Shown: positions 1 to 8,027 of the stretch, piece by piece
Layout of the letters: every line of letters begins with the position of its first letter
How positions within the stretch are numbered: the stretch's first letter is position 1
The notes under the pieces: generated by a model
Seen by the model: only the letters and a program-made list of their open reading frames with translations
Databases searched by the model: none
Told to the model about the DNA's origin: nothing
Translations under genes and position numbers: made by a program
Source of the DNA: an uncultured Mycolicibacterium sp.
GTDB taxonomy: Bacteria; Actinomycetota; Actinomycetes; Mycobacteriales; Mycobacteriaceae
Direction of reading: 5' to 3'
DNA: 64,000 nt
NCBI RefSeq assembly: GCF_937941905.1
Contig: NZ_CALDGS010000046.1
Span: 14,538 to 78,537, forward strand

Positions 1-269
1 GCTACCTGGTGCCCGGCGGGGCCGGGGCACGCTACCTGTTCACCGGCGACACCCTCTACGTCGGCCCGGACGGCCGGTGGACCGCGGGGTACCTGCCCTT
101 CAGCGACGCCGCCGCGCTGGCCGCGAGCCTGCGACTCCTGGCCGAGCTGCGGCCGGACGTGGTGATCTCCAGCGCGTTCACCGGCGACACCGCGGTGCAC
201 CCGGTCGACCGCCGGCGTTGGCCCGAGCACATCGCCGAGGCGCTCGACGGCCTGGCCCAACGGGTCTGA
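1..269 (+). CDS. Metallo-beta-lactamase-fold hydrolase, C-terminal part
   Basis: The reading frame is already open at the left edge, so only about the last 88 residues are present. The sequence LFTGDTLYVG matches the late metal-ligand strand (TGDTL) of metallo-beta-lactamase-fold hydrolases such as glyoxalase II relatives. A second FTGDT follows near the end. The N-terminal HxHxDH motif would lie outside the window, so the substrate cannot be judged. It ends 35 bases before gluQ on the same strand. Confidence 0.6.
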   Translation, partial: YLVPGGAGARYLFTGDTLYVGPDGRWTAGYLPFSDAAALAASLRLLAELRPDVVISSAFTGDTAVHPVDRRRWPEHIAEALDGLAQRV

Positions 270-292
270 GCGGCCCCGCCGTGCCGGCGGGC

Positions 293-298
293 TAGATT
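293..298 (+). promoter_or_regulatory. Candidate -10 box (TAGATT) for a leaderless gluQ transcript
   Basis: TAGATT fits the mycobacterial TANNNT -10 consensus and ends 6 bases before the GTG of gluQ. No Shine-Dalgarno-like purine run precedes that GTG, so a transcript beginning at the start codon is the simplest reading. This is inferred from spacing only. Confidence 0.5.
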
Positions 299-304
299 GC
301 GCAC

Positions 305-1192
305 GTGACGAGTTCTTCCGGTGCCGGCCGGTTCGCACCGAGCCCGTCGGCGGACCTGCACATCGGCAACCTGCGCACCGCGGTGCTGGCCTGGCTGTTC
401 GCCCGCTGGTCCGGTCGCCGGTTCCTGCTGCGCGTGGAGGACCTCGACGACCGCACCTCGCGCGCGGTGGGCGAACGGCAACTGGCCGACCTGGCCGCGA
501 TCGGGCTGACCTCCGACGAACCGGTGCAGTGGCAGTCCGAGCACCCCGACCGCTACCAGCGGGTCATCGACCAGCTTGTCGAGGCCGGCATGGTCTACGA
601 ATGCTATTGCAGCAGAAAGGACATCCTGCAGGCGCCGCGGGCGCCGCACGCGCCGGAGGGCGCCTACCCGGGCACCTGCCGGGACCTGACCGAGGCGCAG
701 CGCCGGCGCCGCCGCGCCGAGATCGGCCGACCACCGGCGCTGCGGCTGCGCACCGACACCTACCGCTACACCGTCACCGATCTGCTGCACGGCGAATACA
801 CCGGTGTGGTGGACGATTTCGTCGTCCGCCGGGGCGACGGGGTGCCGGCCTACAACCTGGCGGTGGTGATCGACGACGCCGCCTGCGGCGTCGACCAGGT
901 GGTGCGCGGTGACGACCTGCTGCCGTCCTCGCCGCGGCAGGCCTACCTGGCCCGGCTGCTGGGCTACCCGGAACCGACGTACGCGCACGTTCCGCTGGTG
1001 CTCAACGCCGACGGGGTGCGGCTGGCCAAACGCGACGGCGCGGTCACCCTCGCCGAGATCGGGGTGCAGCGGGCCTTCGAGCTGATCGCCACGTCGCTGG
1101 GCTGGCCCAGCCGCGATCTGGACGAGCTGCTGGCCCGGTTCGACCCGCAGCGGCTGCCCCGCGAGCCGTGGATCTTCCGGCCGGAGCGCTGA
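305..1192 (+). CDS. gluQ: Glutamyl-Q tRNA(Asp) synthetase
   Basis: This is a truncated class I glutamyl-tRNA synthetase paralogue that attaches glutamate to queuosine in tRNA(Asp) rather than charging a tRNA 3' end. The 295 residues match the short form lacking the anticodon-binding domain. Seen: the HIGH-type motif as HIGN at residues 19-22, the KMSKS-equivalent LAKRDG at about 240-245, and probable zinc ligands C100, C102, Y121 and C125. The start is a GTG placed 6 bases after a TAGATT box. The gene to its right is on the opposite strand and ends 4 bases after this stop. Confidence 0.92.
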   Translation: MTSSSGAGRFAPSPSADLHIGNLRTAVLAWLFARWSGRRFLLRVEDLDDRTSRAVGERQLADLAAIGLTSDEPVQWQSEHPDRYQRVIDQLVEAGMVYECYCSRKDILQAPRAPHAPEGAYPGTCRDLTEAQRRRRRAEIGRPPALRLRTDTYRYTVTDLLHGEYTGVVDDFVVRRGDGVPAYNLAVVIDDAACGVDQVVRGDDLLPSSPRQAYLARLLGYPEPTYAHVPLVLNADGVRLAKRDGAVTLAEIGVQRAFELIATSLGWPSRDLDELLARFDPQRLPREPWIFRPER

Positions 1193-1196
1193 GCGG

Positions 1197-2405
1197 TCAG
1201 GTCAGCTCTCGGACGCCCCAGGGCGAGCCGTAGGCGGTGAGCAGGTCCAGGAACGGCACCGCGTCGAAGGCCTCCGGCCCGAGCACCCCGCTGCCCCGCC
1301 AGACCCCGGTGGCCAGCAGTTCCAGCGCCACCACCGGGTTGATCGCGGTCTGCCACACCACGCACTGGTGGCCGTACTCGGCCATCGACCACTCGTTGTC
1401 GACGACGTGGTAGAGGTACGTCGATCGCGGGTTGCCGTCCTTGCCGGTGCCGGTCACCCACACCCCGGCGCAGGTCTTGCCACGCATCTTCGGCCCCAGC
1501 GTGGCCGGATCCGGCAGGCAGGCGGCGACCACGTCGCGCGGGCTGACCTCCACAGCGCCCACCCGCACCTTGTCGGTGCGGTCCAGGCCGAGCTTGTGCA
1601 GCGTCTTGAGCACGTCGATGAACTCCGCACCCAGGCCGTACTTGAACGTCGCGCGCTTGCACTCGACCCAGCGCGGCATCAGCAGCACTTCCTCGTGCTC
1701 GACGTTGACGCACTCGACCGGGCCGATGCCCTCCGGAAAGTCGAACACCTCCGGCTCGCTGAACGGCTCGGTGGTGTACCAGCCGCGGTCGGCCTCCCAG
1801 ATCACCGGCGGGTTGAGGCACTCCTCGATGGTGGTCCAGATCGAGAACGACGGGGCGAACTCGTAGCCCTCGACGGTGAGGTTCGACCCGTCGCGGGTGC
1901 CCAGCTCGTCGATCTCGGCGAACAGGTGGTCGGCCGCGTAGCGGGCGAACACGTCCGACAGGCCCGGCTCCACCCCCATGCCGACCAGCGCCAACCGCCC
2001 CGCCTGCCGCCAGCGCTCCTCGAGCGCGAACTGCTCGTCGCCGAGCTTCACGCCAGTGAGCTCGTAGGGGCGTTGCGGGTGCGGCCGGGACAGGCTCATC
2101 GCCATGTCCAGGTAGTCCGCCCCGCCGTCCAGCGCGCCGGTGAAGATCGGCATGACGAAGCGCGGGTCGACGGCGTTCAGGACGTGGGTGCTGCGGTGCC
2201 GGCGCACCGCCTCGGCGACCGCCCCGGCCGAGGAGGCATCCAGCCGGGCCGCGACGAACCGGTCGTCGCCGGCCGCGGCGGCGGCCCGCCGGGCCCGGTC
2301 CTCGTCGTAGTCGCACACCACGACCTGTTCGAAGAAGTCCCGCCGCGCGGCGATGGCGCAGAACGCCGCACCCACGCCGCCGGCGCCCACCAGAAGAATC
2401 CGCAT
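1197..2405 (-). CDS. Saccharopine dehydrogenase-family NAD(P) oxidoreductase
   Basis: The 402-residue protein opens with a Rossmann motif MRILLVGAGGVGAAF and a VVCDYDED strand ending in acid, as in the saccharopine/carboxynorspermidine dehydrogenase family. The C-terminal half has the alpha/beta domain of that family. These enzymes reduce or cleave a secondary amine formed between an amino acid or polyamine and an aldehyde or keto acid. The exact substrate cannot be read from sequence. A start 57 bases further upstream is open, but ATG 2405 is preferred because the Rossmann strand begins there and TATTTT lies 6 bases before it. The XRE regulator gene lies upstream on the same strand. Confidence 0.8.
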   Translation of the reverse strand: MRILLVGAGGVGAAFCAIAARRDFFEQVVVCDYDEDRARRAAAAAGDDRFVAARLDASSAGAVAEAVRRHRSTHVLNAVDPRFVMPIFTGALDGGADYLDMAMSLSRPHPQRPYELTGVKLGDEQFALEERWRQAGRLALVGMGVEPGLSDVFARYAADHLFAEIDELGTRDGSNLTVEGYEFAPSFSIWTTIEECLNPPVIWEADRGWYTTEPFSEPEVFDFPEGIGPVECVNVEHEEVLLMPRWVECKRATFKYGLGAEFIDVLKTLHKLGLDRTDKVRVGAVEVSPRDVVAACLPDPATLGPKMRGKTCAGVWVTGTGKDGNPRSTYLYHVVDNEWSMAEYGHQCVVWQTAINPVVALELLATGVWRGSGVLGPEAFDAVPFLDLLTAYGSPWGVRELT

Positions 2406-2411
2406 ACCCGA

Positions 2412-2417
2412 AAAATA
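2412..2417 (-). promoter_or_regulatory. Candidate -10 box (TATTTT) for the saccharopine dehydrogenase-like gene
   Basis: Read on the minus strand, TATTTT lies 6 bases before ATG 2405, suggesting a leaderless transcript. The box overlaps a small inverted repeat CGCATA-N9-TATGCG (2401-2421) that includes the start codon. Confidence 0.4.
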
Positions 2418-2486
2418 TGCGATATCGACACCAGCTGCGACCGATAACGACGAAAACCGCACCCGATGGTCAGGAACGCGACGGAT

Positions 2487-3230
2487 TCAGTCGAGGTGCT
2501 CGAGGAGGTGCTCGATCGCGCGGGCGGCGTCGGCGGCCACCGGCTGCTCGGCCTCGGCGGCCATGATCACGCCGTCGGCCACCCCGGCCGCGGCCGCGGT
2601 CTCCTCGACGGTGAGGTTCGCCCGCCGCCGCGCGGCGTAGAGCCGCTGCCCGAGCGTCGCGCCCGGCGCGCCGGCGGCCCGCATGGTCAGCTCGTCGATC
2701 GTGCGCCGGACCGTGCCGAGCGCCTTGATCAGCGGCGGCGACACCCGGTTGATCCGGGCGGCCCGGGAGGCCACCGCCTCGAGCCGGCGCAGATCGGCCA
2801 GCACGGCGGCGACCCGGCGCCCGAAGTCGGGGGCGGCGGTGTCCGGCAGTGCGGCGACCGCCGTTTCGATGCCGTGCACCGCGGCGAGCACCGCCTGAGC
2901 GACCAGCGGGACCTCGTCGGCGTCCACCCCGGCGGCCCCGCCGGGCGCCGGCGCGCCGGCCGGGGCCGGCTGCCCCTCCTCCCGCAGCCGGGCGATGGTG
3001 CCGGGCGGCCAGCGCAGCACCTCCTCGAGCCGGGCCCGGGTGCGTTCCCGCGGCCAGCTGCGCCCCTTCTCGAAGGCGATGAGGGCGCCGGCGTTGATGA
3101 TCCCCTCCGCCGCCAGCCGGCGCTGGCTGATGTTGAGCTCGCGCCGTCGGGCCGCCGCGGCCATCCCGGCGCGCAGGATGCCCGGATCAACGGCGGTGGC
3201 CACCTGTTCGGTGGACTCGACGTCGGTCAT
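2487..3230 (-). CDS. XRE-family helix-turn-helix regulator with two HTH-like ends
   Basis: The 247-residue protein has an N-terminal HTH region (about 25-65, with ISQRRLAAEGIINAGALIAF) that reads as an XRE/Cro-type module. A Pro/Ala/Gly-rich linker follows at about 87-103, then a helical middle. A second, weaker HTH-like stretch sits near the C terminus (about 190-235: LTVEETAAAAGVADGVIMAA). I infer a DNA-binding regulator; its targets are unknown. It is divergent from whiB6 across a 321-base region, so it may control itself, whiB6 or the reductase gene downstream on its own strand. Confidence 0.7.
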   Translation of the reverse strand: MTDVESTEQVATAVDPGILRAGMAAAARRRELNISQRRLAAEGIINAGALIAFEKGRSWPRERTRARLEEVLRWPPGTIARLREEGQPAPAGAPAPGGAAGVDADEVPLVAQAVLAAVHGIETAVAALPDTAAPDFGRRVAAVLADLRRLEAVASRAARINRVSPPLIKALGTVRRTIDELTMRAAGAPGATLGQRLYAARRRANLTVEETAAAAGVADGVIMAAEAEQPVAADAARAIEHLLEHLD

Positions 3231-3447
3231 TACGGCTACATCCTCGCTAGAAGCAGTGCGCGCTCACTGACTCAGGGCAATAGTAGTCCTGCTACTGCTC
3301 GCGCTACGGCTCGAATCCGACGAACTCCGTAGGCGAAATCGGCGTACCGCTTCGGATTCCCCCGACTGTTCTGTAGCAACTCTTCGAATTATTCCCAGAT
3401 TTCCGCAGGATACGCGCGGATCCACGCCCACCTCCGGCCATCAACTG

Positions 3448-3476
3448 TTGCATTGCTACGGTTTGACGTCTAGATT
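3448..3476 (+). promoter_or_regulatory. Candidate whiB6 promoter (TTGCAT-N17-TAGATT)
   Basis: A -35-like TTGCAT (3448-3453), a 17-base spacer and a -10-like TAGATT (3471-3476) point toward whiB6, leaving an untranslated leader of about 65-70 bases. The rest of the 321-base divergent region (3231-3551) has no convincing gene. It holds a short inverted repeat AGTAG-N5-CTACT near 3285-3300 and, just before whiB6, a strong AAGGAGG ribosome-binding site at 3538-3544. Confidence 0.5.
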
Positions 3477-3551
3477 CTGCATCACCGCGCCCACCGGGCG
3501 CACCACCACCCGTCCCACCACCCGGGAACCCGGCACGAAGGAGGCACTGCG

Positions 3552-3848
3552 ATGAACGGCTTGATGTCCGACGGGGTACCGATCGGCGTCTGCACCCGCG
3601 ACCCCGAGCGCTGGACCACGCTGCCCGACGCCGAGGCCAAGGCGGCCTGCCGGGCCTGCCCGCGGCGCTGGCTGTGCGCGCGGGAGGCCTGCGAGTCGCC
3701 CCGGGCCGAGGGGCTGTGGGCCGGCATCTTCGTCCCGGAGTCCGGCCGCGGCCGCACCTTCGCGCTGCGCCAGCTGCGCACGCTCGCCGAGCGCAACGGC
3801 TACCCGGTGCGCGGCCGACGGCGCGCCTGGTACCCGGAATCGGCCTGA
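3552..3848 (+). CDS. whiB6: WhiB-family iron-sulfur regulator, WhiB6 type
   Basis: The 98-residue protein has the four WhiB cysteines C14, C33, C36 and C42 (CRACPRRWLC), which bind a [4Fe-4S] cluster, followed by the GLWAGI turn and a basic C-terminal tail for DNA contact. The stretches GVCTRDPERWTT, ACPRRWLCA and LRTLAERNGYPVR agree closely with M. tuberculosis WhiB6 as I remember it, better than other WhiB paralogues. In the tuberculosis group WhiB6 tunes ESX-1 and redox-stress genes. No ESX-1 gene lies in this window. AAGGAGG stands 7 bases before the ATG, so the start is well supported. Confidence 0.9.
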   Translation: MNGLMSDGVPIGVCTRDPERWTTLPDAEAKAACRACPRRWLCAREACESPRAEGLWAGIFVPESGRGRTFALRQLRTLAERNGYPVRGRRRAWYPESA

Positions 3849-3890
3849 GCCCGCGTTCCCGCCGCCGGAAATGCACGAGGGGTCGGCGGC

Positions 3891-3935
3891 GGGCAGGTTC
3901 TATTCGGGCAGGTTCTCTTCGGGCAGGGGCTATTC
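3891..3935. repeat. Three tandem 15-base repeats at the 3' end of the sensor kinase gene
   Basis: Three adjacent copies of GGGCAGGTTCTATTC, with one and two differences in the second and third copies. The stop codon of the minus-strand kinase lies in the third copy, so the other copies are just beyond the reading frame. Because 15 is a multiple of three, in-frame expansion of the C terminus by slippage would be possible. Confidence 0.8.
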
Positions 3936-5285
3936 CGTCGCCGCGGGCGCCGGCAGGCGCAGCACCAGCCGGGCACCGCCGAGCGGGCTGGACTCCAACG
4001 CGGCGGTGCCGCCGTGGAGTTCGGCCTGCTGGGCCACCAGGGCCAGACCGAGGCCGGAGCCGGCGCGGGCGGCGTTGGAGCCGCGGGAGAACCGCTCGAA
4101 CACCTTGCGGCGCTCGGCCTCCGGCACCCCGGAGCCGTTGTCGTCGACGATGAGCTCCACCCCGTCGGACGAACTCGTCACCCCGATCCGGATCTGCGTC
4201 GCGCCACCGTGTTTGACCGCATTGGCGATGGCGTTGTCGACGACCAGCCGCAGCCCGGCCGGCAGTCCCACCATCAGCACGTTCGGCGACGGCACCAGGG
4301 CGACGTCGATGTCCGGGTAGGCGCGGATGGCGTCGTGGGCGGCCCGGTCCATCAGCTCGGTGACGTCGAACGGGACGAAGTCGTCGGCGGTGGTCAGTTC
4401 GCCCTGTGCCAGCCGCTCCAGCGCACCGAGGGTGGCCTCGATCCGGCTCTGGGTGCGCATGATGTCCTCGATCACCTCGTTGCGCTGCTCGGGTGCGAGG
4501 TCGAGGGTGGACAGCACCTCCAGGTTGGTGCGCATCGCGGTGAGCGGGGTGCGCAGCTCGTGCGAGGCGACCGCGGCGAAGTCGCGGGCCGACTCCAGCG
4601 CGGCGCGGGTGCGGGCCTGCTCGTCGCCGATCCGGGCCAGCATGCCCTCCACCGCCTCGGCAATCTCGACGGCCTCCCGCACCCCGCGGACCTGCACCTC
4701 CTCCGGCTTGGACTGGGCGTTGATCGCCCGCGCCTGCTGGGCGAGCACCCGGAACGGGTTCACCATGATCAGCCACATGACGGTCCCGACGATCACCGTG
4801 CCGACCAGCACGCCGCCGCAGATCAGCAGCACCCGCCGGTGCAGCTCGTCGATGCGGCGCTGGGTCTCGGCCAGCGGGGCGCCGAGCGCGACCTTCGCCG
4901 CCCCGGCCCCGAAGGTGCGGACCCGGTAGTCCACCCCGTCGATGGTGGTGTTGGTGTAGCCGCTGGGCAGGTCCGGCAGCACGATGTCGGACGGCACCGA
5001 CATCGTCACCCCGCCGATGCGCACGGTGCGGACCAGGCTGTCGTGCGGCTCGGTGGCGTCACCGGTCGGCTGCGGACCCTCACGCAGCAGCCAGCTGATG
5101 TCGCCCAGGCTGCTCACCGAGTCCAGCCGCCGGTCCAGCTGGTTGTACTGGTCGTTGGTGACGCCCACCCACACCCACGCGCCCAACGTGACGACCAGGC
5201 CCATCACCGCCAGCGCCGCGACGACGACGATCGTGCGCAGCGACAGCATCCGCTTGGGCAGGCGGTCGAACCAGGCGGTGATCAC
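3930..5285 (-). CDS. PrrB-like membrane sensor histidine kinase, no adjacent response regulator
   Basis: The 451-residue kinase has a membrane segment at about 17-41, an extracytoplasmic region, a second membrane segment at about 152-175, a HAMP-like stretch, and the H-box ASHELRTPLT with phospho-accepting H242. The N-box (NAIANAVKHGG) and G-boxes (DDNGSGVP, GSGLGLALV) are intact. The SARDFAAVxSHELRTPLTAMRTNLEV region and the C-terminal LHGGTAxLESSPLGGARLVLRLP match M. tuberculosis PrrB as I recall it. PrrB is normally encoded next to its regulator PrrA; here the upstream same-strand neighbour, 9 bases away, is a TetR gene. Either this is an orphan PrrB paralogue or its partner is elsewhere. 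Confidence 0.88.
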   Translation of the reverse strand: MITAWFDRLPKRMLSLRTIVVVAALAVMGLVVTLGAWVWVGVTNDQYNQLDRRLDSVSSLGDISWLLREGPQPTGDATEPHDSLVRTVRIGGVTMSVPSDIVLPDLPSGYTNTTIDGVDYRVRTFGAGAAKVALGAPLAETQRRIDELHRRVLLICGGVLVGTVIVGTVMWLIMVNPFRVLAQQARAINAQSKPEEVQVRGVREAVEIAEAVEGMLARIGDEQARTRAALESARDFAAVASHELRTPLTAMRTNLEVLSTLDLAPEQRNEVIEDIMRTQSRIEATLGALERLAQGELTTADDFVPFDVTELMDRAAHDAIRAYPDIDVALVPSPNVLMVGLPAGLRLVVDNAIANAVKHGGATQIRIGVTSSSDGVELIVDDNGSGVPEAERRKVFERFSRGSNAARAGSGLGLALVAQQAELHGGTAALESSPLGGARLVLRLPAPAATE

Positions 5286-5294
5286 ACCGAAACG

Positions 5295-5924
5295 TTAACG
5301 GGTCGGGGCCGGGCCGGGTCCGCCCTGCACCAGGCCGCGCAGCAGCACCGCCAAGCCGAACTCGAACGCGTCGTCGGCACGGTCCGGTTTGGCTCCGCCG
5401 GTGGCCAGTGCGGCGGCCATCGCCGGGCCGACGTAGGTGTTGGTCTGCCAGGGCTGTTCCGGGGCGGCGAGGTCCAGCGCCGAGCCGAGCACGTAGTTGT
5501 CGAACATCGTGATGATGCGCAGCGTGTCGGCCGGGCTGTAGCCGGCCCGCCGCTGCAGCGTCTCGGCCAGCGCGTTGTACATCGTGAACGCCTGCCGGCT
5601 GTTGACCGCGTAGAGCGTCAGCAGCGGGATGAGCCGGGGATAGCGGGCGAAGCTGCGCCGGTAGGACCGCATGATGTCGGCCACGATGTCGGTCCACGGC
5701 CGGTCGGCGTGGATATCCGGCAGCGACACCTCCGACATCGCCTTCTCGCGCAGCAGCTCGACGATCTCCTCGCGTCCGGAGACGTGGTTGTACAGCGACG
5801 ACGGACTCACCCCGAGCCTGCGGGCGAGCTCGGGGATGGTGAACCCGCCGGTGGCGCACACCAGATCGAGGGCGGCATCGGCGATCCGTTCCGGCGACAG
5901 GATCGGCACCGACGGTCGTCCCAT
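5295..5924 (-). CDS. TetR-family transcriptional regulator
   Basis: The 209-residue protein has a typical TetR N-terminal HTH (about 10-55: ERIADAALDLV, FTIPELARRLGVSPSSLYNHV) and a helical C-terminal ligand-binding domain. ATG 5924 is preferred because a purine-rich GAGGGAG lies just upstream and the length suits the family. It is divergent from the agmatine operon, with a perfect 7-base-arm palindrome at 5990-6008 as likely operator. The sensor kinase follows 9 bases downstream and may be cotranscribed. By analogy it would repress the amine operon until an amine ligand binds. Confidence 0.88.
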   Translation of the reverse strand: MGRPSVPILSPERIADAALDLVCATGGFTIPELARRLGVSPSSLYNHVSGREEIVELLREKAMSEVSLPDIHADRPWTDIVADIMRSYRRSFARYPRLIPLLTLYAVNSRQAFTMYNALAETLQRRAGYSPADTLRIITMFDNYVLGSALDLAAPEQPWQTNTYVGPAMAAALATGGAKPDRADDAFEFGLAVLLRGLVQGGPGPAPTR

Positions 5925-5989
5925 GGCGCACTCCCTCGTGAAATTTCTCGGCTCCACAGCTTTACAACCGCCGTGACCGATCTCAAAAT

Positions 5990-6008
5990 AAACGAACCCG
6001 ATTCGTTT
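5990..6008. promoter_or_regulatory. Palindromic operator candidate between tetR and the agmatine operon
   Basis: AAACGAA-CCCGA-TTCGTTT is a perfect inverted repeat with 7-base arms and a 5-base spacer, a usual form for TetR-family operators. It sits 10 bases before ATG 6019 and 65 bases before the TetR start, in an unusually A+T-rich pocket, so it could control both directions. The ribosome-binding site of the amidase (AGGAG) follows directly. Confidence 0.7.
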
Positions 6009-6018
6009 TAGGAGCGCG

Positions 6019-7005
6019 ATGATCACATTGACGGCCCCGGCTCCCGAGTCCCTGTCGCGCACCACCCCGTCGCAGCGCCCACCCCTGCGGGTCGGGCTGG
6101 TGCAGCACCGCTGGCGCCCCGACCGGGGCGAACTCGTCGCGGCGCTGCGCGAGGGCATCGACCGGGCGGCCGGCGAGGGCGCCCGGGTGGTGTTCCTGCC
6201 GGAGCTGACCCTGCGCCGCTACCCCGCCGACACCCCGGCCGGCCCGAACCCCGGCGAGCAGGCCGAGGAGCTCACCGGCGGACCCACCTACGAGCTGGCC
6301 GCCGAGGCCGCCCGGGCGCACGGCATCTTCGTGCACGCCTCGCTGTACGAGAAGGCACCGGCCGAGGACGGCCTGGGCTACAACACCGCGATCCTGGTCG
6401 GCCCGTCCGGCGAACTGGTGGGCCGCACCCGCAAGCTGCACATCCCGGTCACCGCCGGCTACTACGAGGACACCTACTTCCGGCCCGGTCCGGCCGACCA
6501 GGGCGACCCCTACCCGGTCTACGCGCCGGACGGGCTCGGCGCCCGGCTCGGGCTGCCGACCTGCTGGGACGAGTGGTTCCCGGAGGTGGCCCGCAGCTAC
6601 TCGCTGCGCGGCGCGGAGATCCTGGCCTACCCCACCGCGATCGGCTCGGAGCCGGTGTTCCCGGACTTCGACACCCAGCCGCTGTGGCGGCAGGTCATCG
6701 TCGCCAACGGCATCAGCAGCGGCCTGTTCATGGTGGTGCCCAACCGCACCGGCGACGAGGGCACGGTGCGTTTCTACGGCTCCTCGTTCATCTCCGACCC
6801 GTACGGCCGGGTGCTCGTCGAGGCCCCGCGCGACGAGGAGGCGGTGCTCGTCGCCGATCTGGACCTCGACCAGCGCCGCGACTGGCTGGAACTGTTCCCG
6901 TTCCTGCTCACCCGGCGGCCCGACACCTACGGATCCCTCACCGCGCCGGTCGACCCGCAGCGGCCGTACGGCGAGGGACACGCCCCCACCAAGATCGTGA
7001 AATGA
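6019..7005 (+). CDS. aguB: Carbon-nitrogen hydrolase, probable N-carbamoylputrescine amidase
   Basis: The 328-residue nitrilase-superfamily enzyme shows the Glu-Lys-Cys triad as E62 (FLPELTL), K139 (RTRKLHIP) and C182 (LPTCWDEWFPE). The CWDxWFPE context is typical of N-carbamoylputrescine amidase and beta-ureidopropionase relatives. The next gene, overlapping by 4 bases, is an agmatine deiminase whose product is N-carbamoylputrescine, so this enzyme most likely releases putrescine, CO2 and ammonia from it. AGGAG lies just before the ATG. Confidence 0.88.
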   Translation: MITLTAPAPESLSRTTPSQRPPLRVGLVQHRWRPDRGELVAALREGIDRAAGEGARVVFLPELTLRRYPADTPAGPNPGEQAEELTGGPTYELAAEAARAHGIFVHASLYEKAPAEDGLGYNTAILVGPSGELVGRTRKLHIPVTAGYYEDTYFRPGPADQGDPYPVYAPDGLGARLGLPTCWDEWFPEVARSYSLRGAEILAYPTAIGSEPVFPDFDTQPLWRQVIVANGISSGLFMVVPNRTGDEGTVRFYGSSFISDPYGRVLVEAPRDEEAVLVADLDLDQRRDWLELFPFLLTRRPDTYGSLTAPVDPQRPYGEGHAPTKIVK

Positions 7006-8027
7006 CCGGCTACCTCATGCCCGCCGAGGGCGCACCGCAGGACCGGGTCTGGATGGCCTTCCCGTGCGAGGGGTACTCGCTCGGTGCGACCGAACAGCAG
7101 CGGCATGAGGCCCGCGCCACCTGGGCGGCGGTCGCGCACGCCATCGCCCGGTTCGAGCCGGTGACGGTGCTGGTCGACCCGCCGCAGCTGGCCGCCGCGC
7201 GCCGGTATCTGTCCCGTGAGGTCGAGATCGTCGAGGCGCCGCTGAACGACGCCTGGATGCGCGACATCGGCCCCACCTTCGTGCACGCCGCCGACGGATC
7301 GGTGGCCGCGGTGGACTGGGTGTTCAACGGCTGGGGCGGCCAGGACTGGGCACGCTGGGACCGCGACGCCGAAATCGGCCGCCTGGTCGCCGAACTCGCC
7401 GGTGTGCCGGTGGTGGACTCGCCGCTGGTCAACGAGGGCGGGGGCATCCAGGTCGACGGCCGCGGCACGGTGCTGGTCACCGAGACCGTGCAGCTGGATC
7501 CGGGCCGCAACCCGACGCTGACCAAGGCCGATGTGGAGGCCGAGCTGGCCCGCACCATCGGCGCCACCGACGTGATCTGGCTGCCGCGCGGGCTGACCCG
7601 CGACTCGCAGCGCTACGGCACCCGCGGCCACGTCGACATCGTCGCCGCCATCCCGGCGCCCGGCCGGCTGCTGCTGCACACCCAGCGGGCCGAGTCGCAC
7701 CCGGATCATCTGGTGTGCAAGCAGATCCGTGAGGTGCTCGAGCGCACCGGACGGTTCGAGATCGTCGAGATGCCCGCCCCGGCCACGCTCACCGACGCCG
7801 AGGGCTGGGTGGACTACAGCTACATCAACCACCTGGTCGTCAACGGCGGCGTGATCGCCTGCGGCTTCGACGACCCGCACGACGCCGACGCCGCGGCCAT
7901 CCTGGCCGAGCACTACCCCGGCCGCGAGGTGGTCACCGTCGACGCCCGCCCGTTGTTCGAGCGCGGCGGCGGCATCCACTGCATCACCCAGCAACAGCCA
8001 TCCCCGAAGCACCCGGAGGCCAAGTGA
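7002..8027 (+). CDS. aguA: Agmatine deiminase
   Basis: This 341-residue enzyme of the Porphyromonas-type peptidyl-arginine deiminase family converts agmatine to N-carbamoylputrescine and ammonia. Seen: NDAWMRDIGPTF near residue 80, NEGGGIQVDGRG, GTRGHVD with the catalytic His, and GGGIHCITQQQP with nucleophile C327. It starts in the stop codon of the amidase (ATGA, 7002-7005), indicating translational coupling, and itself overlaps the next gene by GTGA. No arginine decarboxylase is in the window, so agmatine is probably taken up or made elsewhere. Confidence 0.92.
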   Translation: MTGYLMPAEGAPQDRVWMAFPCEGYSLGATEQQRHEARATWAAVAHAIARFEPVTVLVDPPQLAAARRYLSREVEIVEAPLNDAWMRDIGPTFVHAADGSVAAVDWVFNGWGGQDWARWDRDAEIGRLVAELAGVPVVDSPLVNEGGGIQVDGRGTVLVTETVQLDPGRNPTLTKADVEAELARTIGATDVIWLPRGLTRDSQRYGTRGHVDIVAAIPAPGRLLLHTQRAESHPDHLVCKQIREVLERTGRFEIVEMPAPATLTDAEGWVDYSYINHLVVNGGVIACGFDDPHDADAAAILAEHYPGREVVTVDARPLFERGGGIHCITQQQPSPKHPEAK

